The translations under genes and the position numbers were made by a program. From Isochrysis galbana (lineage: Eukaryota; Haptophyta; Isochrysidales; Isochrysidaceae): a stretch of DNA of 64,000 nt. The notes under the pieces were generated by a model. It did not search any database and was not told where the DNA came from. It was given only the letters and a program-made list of their open reading frames with translations. The stretch is from assembly GCA_018136815.1 (NCBI GenBank), contig CM030940.1:1444613-1508612 (forward strand), read 5' to 3'. Shown here piece by piece: positions 1 through 8,471 of this stretch (its first letter is position 1; the number at the start of each line of letters is the position of its first letter).

Positions 1-1610
1 AGGAAATCATTAGGGCGTCACAGTCTCGCTGTGCAGTCAATGTCAGCTCACAGTTATCTCGAGTCCAATGAACTCTACATGATGCACTTGCTGGGCTGCA
101 TGCGACGCGATGATCTACAATCATGCAACACAGGATAGCCGCGCATGAGCAAGCGAGAGCACTGGTACACCGTTACGCAGCTAAGTGTGTATAATATAGA
201 ACCGCGCAACAATATATGTTGGACCCCGCCCTCTACTCGGCGGAATTGAAGCCGAACTCCCATTAATGATAAACCAACGAGACGTGTTAATACTCCCGCT
301 AGAAATTGCCGCCACCAACGAAAGAAGGTGCAACCTGCTGGGGCCCTGATTTTTTTCACCACGCCCCCCACCGCCACCGCCTTACCCTTCCTTTTCGCCA
401 CTTTGGCTCGTCTCCCTTTCTGATTTCTGAGGCACGTCTTAGGGGTGTTGGGTCTCGTCCGCGTTGAGGAGACGACGCGCATCATTGATTACATTTGCAG
501 GAGGGAAGGGGAGATTTAGAGTCCGGTACCGGTACGCAGTATACGTATATACGTAAACGGTATACGGTGTACGCACGTTTTTTTCGTGCACGGTTGTTTG
601 TTATTTGTTATTTGTGTTGTGTGCGAACATGCAACCTGCAATGATTGTGCGTCAGCGACCTTCGACCCCTTATATTGGAAGGACCTTGGTGTCGGAAGTC
701 ATGACCCCCGAGGCGATGAGTCCCTTTTCGAGCCCATACCCGCCAAAAAAAAGCGTTCTCGATTCTCTCGACGACGCGCCTGCTCTGAGAGACTCTGAGT
801 GCTTCATAGATAGTCCTTCTCTCCTCCGATGAAAAGAAGAAGTGGGCGAAAACGTACAGTAGTCAAACGGGCACGCCCACGAAGCTCAAGCCTCTAGAAC
901 TGAGCGGCAGGCGACCTAAAAGAACAACAGAACGGACCCTCCTACTATTCTACTATTAAAGCGTCGAGACCTTTCCGTTGGCGGAGCCCGCCCCCCCCCC
1001 TCTTTCCAAAAAAGGAAGTCCGTCCCTGCTAATACTGTATTTCGAGGGGGAGAGAGCCCCCCCCCCTCCCCTCCTCTCGAATCCTGTACTTTACTCGTAG
1101 AGAGAGAGAGAGAGAGGCTGCCCCCCCCCCCCCCCCCCCCCCCCCCCGCGCGCCGCAGCAGGGAGGCTCCGGGCTCTCTCTCTCTCTCCTCTACCGGCGC
1201 GGCGCGGGCGGGAGAAAGAGAGAGAGAGAGGGAGGGGGGGGGGGAGGGGGGAGGGGGAGAGAGAGAGAGAAAGAGAGAAAGAGAGAAAGAGAGAAAGAGA
1301 GAGAGAGAGAGACAGAGAGAGAGGCCCCGAGGGGGGGGGGGCGGGGCGTCCGCGGTGCTTGCGGGGGCCGAGCTCTCAGAGAGGTAAAAGAGAACCACGT
1401 AAGAGAGAAAGGAAAGAGGAGAGGGGGGAGAGCTGTCGGGCGGTGGTTGCCGATTGGCTGCGGTGCCGCCCGGTGAGCCGGGCAGGGGGGAAGGGGGAGC
1501 ACAGAGAAGAAGGAAGGCGTGGAGAAGGGCGAAACCAGCGAGCCGGCGTGGGCGAGCAGTGGGGAGTCTGACTGACGAGACCGCCAGGGAGACACACCCC
1601 TCAGCTTACC
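1..1610. other. Spacer without a recognisable gene
   Basis: No open frame here has family-like sequence. The stretch holds TATAC-rich DNA near 535-570, a polypurine/poly-C block (listed separately) and the leader of the bromodomain gene. The GA-rich run 1380-1600 lies just before that gene's ATG and is probably promoter or 5' UTR. Confidence 0.6.
1100..1330. repeat. (GA)n and poly-C low-complexity block
   Basis: An AG run at about 1100-1116 is followed by about 27 consecutive C residues (1121-1147), then GA-rich tracts to about 1325. It is a simple-sequence block, similar to those beside most gene starts in this window. Confidence 0.9.
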
Positions 1611-2842
1611 ATGCACAAGTCGAAGAAACAGAAGCTGAGCCCGGCTGTCGAGGGGCTAGTGAAGCAGTGCCAGGCGGCGCTCAAGGCTCTCAAGAAGTCT
1701 CACCTCTCTCCTCCCTTCTCGGAGCCTGTCGACTGGAAGGCGTTGAATCTGCCGATGTATCCCAAGATCATCAAACATCCGATGGACCTTGGCACGGTCG
1801 AAAAGAAGCTGCTTGCGGGCAAGTATTCCTCGATCGCAGACTTCACTGCTGATGTCAACTTGGTGTGGGAGAACGCGCAGCTCTTCAACACGGAGGGCTC
1901 CGAGATCTACGACGCGGCCACCGAGCTGCGAGAGCTTTTCGAGACGCAGATGAGCGGGGTGCCAGACGGTCCCCTCAACGGCAGCTCGGGCGGTGGCAGC
2001 TCGGGCGCATCGCTCAGCGCGGAGGAGCTTTCACAGTGTAAGGCAGTGCTTCGAGAGATTCGGAAGAAGGACATAGCCGACCCCTTCCTCACCCCAGTCG
2101 ACTGGAAGACTCTTGGGATCCCAGACTACCCCACCGTGATCAAGCGGCCGATGGATCTTGGGACGGTCTCCAACCAGCTTGATGCCGGGAAGTATTCCTC
2201 GGTCAAGCAGGTGGCAGCAGATGTGGACCTCGTGTGGACCAATGCAATGACGTGAGCGCTGGGCCACCCACCCCGTGAGCGCACCGGCCTGCCTGCGACA
2301 ATTGCGAGTACAAGAGGGCACATCACCATCTCGTTGGCCATGCCCTTTTGCCAAACAGGTATAATATTGACGGCTCGTGGATCTATCAATCAGCGTCGAA
2401 GCTCAAACAGTTTGCAGATCAAAAGTTTGCGCCGATCTTGAGCAGCGGAGGCGCGCAAGAAGAGACCGCTGACCAGCCCACGGAACTCACCTTCGAGATG
2501 AAGGCGCAGCTCAACCACAACGCCAACCTTCTATCGTCCAAGGAGCTGTACGGAATGGTTGGCATCGTAGAGGTGAGGCTGCTGATTCGTTAAGCGCCCT
2601 ACATCACGCCGTGGGCGTCAAAGCAGCTGCGATTGCGGCCTCCCAACCTTATCGCTGGCGTGCGTCCGAACCCTCTTCTCCTCACTCAACCCTTCCTGCA
2701 GGACTCATGTAAAAAGGCCCTTGATCAGACAAATGCGTCGGAGGTGGAGATTGACATTGATACCCTCGATTTGCAGACTTTCCTTAAGGTCGAGAAGTAT
2801 GTCCAGGACTGTCTGGCTCGCCAAAAAAAGAAGCAAAAGTGA
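1611..2842 (+). CDS. BET-type double bromodomain protein, three exons
   Basis: Exons 1611-2251, 2359-2572 and 2702-2842 join to 331 residues. Introns are 107 and 129 bp, both GT-AG, and the first splits the Thr codon of the NAMTYN acetyl-lysine loop, which confirms the junction. Bromodomain 1 (about residues 10-112) has FSEPVDW, the PMDLGT loop and the ENAQLFN asparagine; bromodomain 2 (about 133-240) has FLTPVDW, PMDLGT and NAMTYN. An extra-terminal NET domain follows (about 257-320), with LTFEMKAQL and the acidic EVEIDIDTLDLQTFL core before a Lys-rich tail. The order BD-BD-NET defines the BET family, which binds acetylated histones in the nucleus and recruits transcription factors. At 331 residues it is much shorter than animal BRD2/3/4 and has no long C-terminal tail. 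The start ATG is preceded by TTACC and is the first in frame. Confidence 0.93.
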
Positions 2843-4571
2843 GGAATTGGACCGTTGTCACCAAAGTGTAGTATCGTGACAGAGAATGCCAAGCGCAATG
2901 CGATCATGCCATGACTCCAATCTGTGTCGACGTGGATGGGTATAGCCTATCTACCACATGCGATCGGCAGTCTGTTGAGGCGCAGCGAGGCGGGGCGGGT
3001 TGCCTTCGCATCGCGGAGGCTCGCCCGAGACGGTCATGCAATGCGGGGATGACCGTCGCCTTTGGACACAATAATTGGCATGAGAGCTGCGTCCGCGAGC
3101 AAAGGGTAGATGGTACGCGGAAACATGTTGAAGGAGGGCTCGCCCGCGTTTTCACCGGCTGGTGCATACTAGCGGGGGGCCGTGCCAACGCTTTCGAGAG
3201 CAAAGGTGATGCTTCCAGGTCCGATTTCGACGTCCAATCTTACCGCTGGGATGGCCCAACATCCTGCACGTCACATTGCGCCTTCCCCTCATTCTGCTTT
3301 TGGGAGCGGTGCGACGCGAGATAGTTGTGCATATACATTGCTCATGATGCAGTGCATGCAACCATTATTTGTGCTTTGTGTGAGAAGTCCTCGGTCTGTT
3401 GGCCGGACTTCGGGGCCGCGCCCGGCGCTTCAAATCAACACTACTACACTACTAATGCCGCAACGATGATTTGATCACGTGCATGATGCCTCAATATAGT
3501 GATAACTACATCACTTCAGCAAACTTAGAGTGGTGCTCAATTACTTAGGGGACTACATCTACATGTCTTTGCTCATTGGCTTACTTGCCGCATAATACGC
3601 ACTACGCCTACTTACTACTTACTACTAAAGCAATAGTATCAGGCGTCAGGTTGCTTTTGCCGCGCCATTTCCATTTGGTTTCACTTGTCACGAAAGGCTG
3701 CGAAGCATTCAATCTCCCCGCTGACTTGAGGAGCACCGCCACGAGCGTGGCGTGTTGCGTGTTCACCGTGTAGGACAAAAAAACTTCTGAAGGCAAACGA
3801 GCTCGCCGCTCGCACGCGTGGCACGTAGCACTGTTTACTGTTTAACCACTCTGCACTCTGCACTCTGATGCCACGCCCGTTTCCTATCTTCTCCCTCCTG
3901 ACCTGCCTCGCGTGTTGCTTGCGGCCACTTGCCTGTTTACTTTTTACTGTTCATTATGTATCATGTATTTTCCACTTTGTCAAAGTCAAAGTACTTTTTG
4001 CTGTTTGCCATTTTGCTTTTTGCTTGTAGGGCTTTTATTTACCTTTACGTGCGTTGGCCAGTGTCGGAGGCCTGTGCCCATGGTTCTCGTGGCGCTTTTG
4101 TTGTGGCAGATGGCGTAGTGCGGGTGCCTCACCCACCTCGTTTGCCTGTTGGTGTGAGGGTTGGTCCATAGGAATAGGACGGCAGAGGAGGTGATTCCCG
4201 TTACTGTGGGCCAAGTGAGAGGAGTATTATTTTTGTCCCCCTCTCCGGCAGCTCCCTTGCAGGTAAGCAGCGTCACCCTCGCGCGCTCGGGCTCCGAGCG
4301 CAGCCCGTCGGCCCTCCCCCTCTCCCTCGTGCCCCTCTCTTCCTCTCACCCTCCCTCTCCCTCTCGCCCTCCCCCTCTCCCTCTCGCCCTCCCCCTCTTC
4401 CTCTCGCCCTCCCCATCTCCGTCTCGCTTTCCCTCTCCCTCTCGCCCTCCCTCTCCGTCTCGCCCTCCCTCTCTTCCTCTCGCCCTCCCTCTTGCTCTTG
4501 CCCTCTCTCTTCGGCTCCTTTCCCTTCCCTCGGCTGCGGCAAAGGTGCCCCTCGCTCTGTGAGACGGTTCG
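2843..4571. other. Spacer between bromodomain and carrier genes
   Basis: No gene seen. Frames such as 2911-3324 have no family features. The stretch includes a T-rich portion (3920-4040) and ends in a CCCTCT/CTCG pyrimidine tract immediately before the carrier ATG. Confidence 0.5.
4318..4510. repeat. CT-rich low-complexity tract
   Basis: Imperfect tandem CCCTCTCCCTCTCG-type units of about 14-18 bp sit directly upstream of the mitochondrial carrier start. Confidence 0.85.
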
Positions 4572-5333
4572 ATGGCGCCGTCGCTCTCCGCGTCGATCGC
4601 CGGCGGCATCGCCTACGGGCTGGTCGCCGCGGCCATCTCTCACCCGTTTGATACCATCAAAAGCCAGCAGCAGGTAGGTGGACGGATGAACGCCACTCTC
4701 TCCCTCGGCTCGCTCTACCGTGGCGTGCTCCCAGCGACGGCCGCTTCGATTGTGCTGCGCACTGTGCCATTCGTGGGGTACAGTACCGCCTTACGCACCA
4801 TGAGCAGCCGCCACATCATGGATGGCGCACCTCTCCTCCGCGCCTTTGCCTCGGGCGCGTGTGGTGGTGCAATGCGCGGCTGTCTTGAGGCACCGTTCGA
4901 GCTAGTCAAGACGCGGCAGCAGCTGGGGGTTGCCTGGGGCCCCCAGTCTCTCTTCATCGGCGTGGGCTCAGCATGTTTGCGTACTGCGGCCGTGATAGGC
5001 TTCTTTTGGCTGATCTTTGAGGCATCTGTTGACATGCGTGCACGGCTTCCACCTCTGCTAGCTGACTTTGTCGGAGGAGGCGTGTGCTCTGTCCTCGCGT
5101 GGGCAGTCATATATCCTCTAGATACTGCGAAGTCACGGATCCAGGGCTGGGACAGTCAAAAAGGTGGCGGCAGAGGGGTGGTAAGGGAGCTGGCCGCCAT
5201 CTATCGTGCCCACGGCATTCTCGGTTGGTACCGGGGTTTGCGCGCAGGATTGCTCCGCGCCTTTTTAGCGAATGGATCCGGTATGCTCGCCTACGGCCGA
5301 GTGTGCAAGATGATGGCGTCCTTATCAATGTAG
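4572..5333 (+). CDS. Mitochondrial carrier (SLC25) family protein
   Basis: An intronless 253-residue protein of the mitochondrial solute carrier family, which exchanges metabolites across the inner mitochondrial membrane. All three carrier repeats carry the Px[D/E]xx[K/R] signature: SHPFDTIKS (residues 23-31), EAPFELVKTRQ (107-116) and IYPLDTAKSRI (180-190). Each lies at the end of an odd-numbered helix, with glycine-rich even helices between, for example YRGVLPA and YRGLRAG. Length is short for the family (usually about 300), mostly from short matrix loops. The substrate cannot be read from the sequence. The start is the first ATG after the CT tract, and the reading frame is uninterrupted. 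Function call is strong at family level only. Confidence 0.9.
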   Translation: MAPSLSASIAGGIAYGLVAAAISHPFDTIKSQQQVGGRMNATLSLGSLYRGVLPATAASIVLRTVPFVGYSTALRTMSSRHIMDGAPLLRAFASGACGGAMRGCLEAPFELVKTRQQLGVAWGPQSLFIGVGSACLRTAAVIGFFWLIFEASVDMRARLPPLLADFVGGGVCSVLAWAVIYPLDTAKSRIQGWDSQKGGGRGVVRELAAIYRAHGILGWYRGLRAGLLRAFLANGSGMLAYGRVCKMMASLSM

Positions 5334-5567
5334 ACTTTTTTGCGTGCCAAGCTCATGATCCCACGGAGTTGACAAGCGGCTTGGGTGTACTACAAATGGC
5401 AAATGGTGGATATAAGTAATACGCGGGGGCGTACGCTAATTGCAGGTGGTATAGACGGCGCGCAGCTTGCACGTTAGGGGTGAAGGCGTCGCGTACGGGT
5501 ACGATGGCTGTGTTGCAGGTGACGCGCGGCAGCGGGCTCCCGATAGGTGGTGTAGACGACGCGCAGG

Positions 5568-5675
5568 TAGGGCGGTCAAACAATGATTTATAACTAGTAG
5601 TATATTTTATAAATAATCCAACATGCTGGGGGGGGCTGCAGTTTTGACCGTTCTCCGGAGCCCAAGAAGAAACGA
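5568..5675. repeat. Dispersed hairpin repeat, GGTCAAA-type (copy 1)
   Basis: Begins GCGGTCAAACA and has the matching inverted end TTTTGACCGT near 5650, followed by CCCAAGAA. The same ends enclose different AT-richer interiors at 12583 and 29880, so this looks like a small MITE-like family. Confidence 0.6.
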
Positions 5676-6115
5676 ATAATAATAATTGATGTAATATCCT
5701 AGCCAACCCCACTAGCTAATTGGACACAGCTTTTCCGTCCCGGAATCCCGCCATGCCTGACGAGCCAAGTGTCCGAGTGATACCGGGGGTAGGGGGCACT
5801 GCCCCCTCCCCTCGATATTTGTCCTCCCCACCAGTGCACGCACCGACCCTGCGCACCCCAGCACGCCCTCTCTTTCTCTTCGAGGCCACGCTGGGGGGAA
5901 CCCCCTTTCGGGTAAAAACAACGCAGGGGGGGGGGGGGGGTTGACGAGTTGAACGTTGCCACACATCCAACTGGCGACGGAGAGGGAGGAGGAAGGATTT
6001 GAAACCGCGGTTTGCGGCGAGAGGCGCGGCCGGAAGGGAGAAAGAACAAACAAGGAAGATAAGGAAAAGAGAAAGCCGACAAGAGAGCGACGATGCGATG
6101 GACCATCCGACGGCC

Positions 6116-6250
6116 AACTAAGTTTATACTTAGTTCGCCCATGGGGCATGGGGGGGCACGAGCCCCCCTCTCTCTCCACTCCTCCCCTGCCATGGGGGAG
6201 GAACCACCCACTCTCTCTCCTGGCACGCCTGGTGGCTTGCCAGGAGCACA
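6116..6250. repeat. Palindrome-headed dispersed repeat (copy 1)
   Basis: Starts with the palindrome ACTAAGTTTATACTTAGT, then GCCCATGGGG, a poly-G/CACGAGCCCCCC stretch, CTCTCCACTCC and a TGGCATGCCAGGAG-like end. Inverted copy at 7388-7524; other copies at 30164-30295 and 52195-52232. Confidence 0.7.
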
Positions 6251-6276
6251 CAGCCCTGCTGACCCATTCCTCTCCC

Positions 6277-6565
6277 CACAGTCCCGCCTGACTCGCCCGC
6301 CCTGGCCCGTCGTGGCCTGCCCATCCCTCTGACCAGCCCCTCCTCCCCCTGGGCCCCCCTGATCAGGACCCCCCAGCCAGCTCCAGTCGACTGGCAGGGG
6401 CTCGAGAGCCAGCGAGAGAGAGGCAAGAGGGGCCAGGGCCATGCCCCAGCCTCACCTGCCCCCTGAGCTGCGCTCCCAGGCCCCTGCCGGCCTCCTAGGG
6501 ACCTGAAGAGGGGCCGCAGGCGCGCGCCATGGGCCCCCGCCGCAGGGAAGAGAGGAGGAAAAGGG
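6277..6565. repeat. Dispersed repeat sharing about 300 bp with 36786-37096
   Basis: Shares ACCCCTCCTCCCCCTGG-like sequence, CAGCCAGCTCCAGTCGAC, CATGCCCCAGCCTC, CTGCCCCCTGAGCTGCGCTC and GGACCTGAAGAGGGGCCGCA in the same order and orientation with the copy at 36786. Only small indels separate them. No conserved reading frame is evident. Confidence 0.75.
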
Positions 6566-7387
6566 AAGAGGGAGGGGAGGGGGGAGCGGCAGCTCTCCCC
6601 TCCGGCAGAAACGTGTCTTCTCGCCCCGTTGGGGTAAGAGAAGACGGGGGCGCCAGAGCCAGGAGGGAAGGGCCGCGGCTTGCCACGGCCACTCGCTTCG
6701 GCGAGGAGAGATTAGCGCTCCAGGGCCCCTATTCACGAGTGCCCCCCCCCCCCCCCCCCCGCGTTGCTTTCTTTTACCCGAAAGGGGTTTTCCCCCAGCG
6801 TGGATGACTTGAGGAGAGGACGTGCTGGGGTGCGCGGGGTCGGTGCGTGCACTGGGGGGAGGACAGATATCGGGGGGAGGGGGGAGGGGCCCCCTCCCCC
6901 CGGTAGCACTCGGACACCTGGCTCGTGAGGCATGGCGGGATTCCGGGACGGAAAAGTTGTGTCCTATTAGCTAGTGGGTTTGGCAAGGATATAACATTAA
7001 TTATTTTGTTGGACCATCCGACGGCGAATCGACAGTTACGCGCGAAGAATAAGCAGAAGGTAAGGAGTAAGGAGGGAATCGTAGAACACCTCTAATTAAA
7101 TGAAAACGCTAATGAACGAGGGCAACTCCTGCGCGGGGGAAAGCCCCTCAAGGTGTACGGGCAAGTGTGCTGGGGGCCTTCGTGATAGTACCAGGCTAGT
7201 GGCAGTAGTGGTGGGCTGGGCCCTGGTCTCCCCTGCCTCTCCCTCGCTGGCGCTCCTGGGCCTCAGGGGCCCCCACTCTGCACCTGTCTGCCTGTCGAAC
7301 AGGGGGGGAGGGGGGGTTGGAGCGATGGGCTGGCCACGAGGGGCCAGGTAGCGCGAATCAGGCGAGCCTGTTAGGGAGAGAGTGGGT

Positions 7388-7524
7388 CAGCATGGCAGTG
7401 GCCTCCTGGCAAGCCATCAGGCATGCCAGGAGGATGGGTGGTTCCTCCCCCATGGCAGGGGAGGAGTGGAGAGAGGGGGGGCTCGTGCCCCCCCATGGGC
7501 GAACTAAGTATAAACTTAGTTGCT
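7388..7524. repeat. Palindrome-headed dispersed repeat, inverted copy (copy 2)
   Basis: Reverse complement of 6116-6250: GGCATGCCAGGAGG, GTGGTTCCTCCCCCATGGCA, GGGCTCGTGCCCCCCCATGG, then the terminal palindrome near 7505-7522. Very similar to copy 1, so amplification is fairly recent. Confidence 0.7.
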
Positions 7525-7605
7525 CATGCTCGAAAAGAAGCAGGGGTACATTGACCCCCGTACCACAGCTTTTACGACATAGAAAAGAAGTTCAAGCTGA
7601 CACAC

Positions 7606-7672
7606 GAGGAGTGCGGTATACATCCAATGCACTCATTGAAGACGATCCTTTCAAGACAAGTGTGAGAAGAGG
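7606..7672. repeat. Short conserved repeat with an open coding-like frame (copy 1)
   Basis: About 67 bp almost identical to the inverted segment 44837-44903. In the plus frame it encodes VRYTSNALIEDDPFKTSV; the other copy encodes the same with N to D. The flanks differ. It may be a relic of a mobile-element exon. Confidence 0.6.
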
Positions 7673-7813
7673 ATACAATTCGGGGACCCAGTCCCACAAA
7701 CCCCAATTCTGCAGCGGCCCGCCGGCGACCATGCATCCTTCGTCGACCCAAGAGGCGCCTACCTGTCCTAGCCCGAATTTATACCAAGAAAGAGCGGTGC
7801 GAGGGGGACGACC

Positions 7814-7862
7814 CGCATCGCGTATTTGGAAACGAGGGGTACCAAATGAAGGCAAACGACCT
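7814..7862. repeat. Dispersed 45-bp repeat (copy 1, inverted)
   Basis: CGCATCGCGTATTTGGAAAC through AAGGCAAACGACCT is the reverse complement of segments at 44559-44605 and 63157-63206. No terminal structure is visible, so it may be one end of a larger decayed element. Confidence 0.7.
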
Positions 7863-8471
7863 GACTTGAGCTGGTTGGGGGTTTCAAATCACAAATAATC
7901 AGCGGGGTCAAGGGGGTCCAGGTGAGGAGGGGGTGGTCAGAGCGATGGGTCGGCCCGCGTGAGCCGGGGCGCGCGATCTATGCCCAGCTCACTAGGAGAG
8001 TCTAGGCGGTTGAGGCGAGTCCCCCCTCGCCAGGCCGACGCCGAGTGGCTAGCTCAAGGGGGATGAGTGGTTCTGACCCCCATGAGCCATGAAGGGGTCG
8101 AAAGAATGGGGGGGGGGCGCGAGGCCCGCCCTCATGACGTCCAATCATAAGATTAGTGCGGTGAGAATATCATGAAGCTCATTTAGTCTCTTCCCGTTTT
8201 TGTTTTTAAACGTAAACGGGGCTTGTATTTCATTCATCGCTCCTCCACCGAGGGAGTTGCATACAAACCCCCTCTTTTTCCCTCTGTCCTTAGGCCGTAT
8301 AAAGAGCATCACAGATTCAAGACGCGTCTCACCGGTTGGGGAGCGTGATCGTGGAACAAAGACAGGCTGAATAATACGATACTAACAATAAAAGCAAGAC
8401 TCACTCATGTTAACGAAGCAGTTTTCTCTGACATCATCATGGGTCGAAAGCTACGGACGGCAGACGGAACT

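Larger units (their letters stand above)
5690..6995. mobile_element. Foldback-like element with about 250-bp terminal inverted repeats
   Basis: The segment at about 5693-5945 reappears inverted at about 6740-6993. Both arms share the outer ATATCCT and ACCCACTAGCTAAT, the CCGTCCCGGAATCCCGCCAT block, GTGTCCGAGTG, the GTGCACGCACCGACC block and the inner CCCTTTCGGGTAAAA end next to a poly-G or poly-C run. Identity looks about 80-85% by eye, with small indels. About 0.8 kb of interior contains two other dispersed families (6116-6250 and 6277-6565) and no transposase. A partial copy of one arm lies at 40023-40145. Long inverted arms with a non-coding interior fit a foldback or MITE-like DNA element; no target duplication could be settled. 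Confidence 0.65.
5334..8471. other. Repeat-rich intergenic region
   Basis: About 3.1 kb with no intact gene. It contains at least six repeat families found elsewhere in the window (listed individually), poly-G at about 5928-5941 and poly-C at about 6741-6760. Open frames here are products of GC-rich repeats. A degenerate copy of the palindrome-headed repeat may lie near 8060-8160. The final 300 bp (8165-8471), downstream of the glycosyltransferase gene stop, shows nothing distinctive. Confidence 0.6.

Noticed and set aside
916..1616. Ser/Leu/Pro-rich minus-strand frames
   Set aside because: Translations of GA/CT microsatellite and poly-C; no real protein features.
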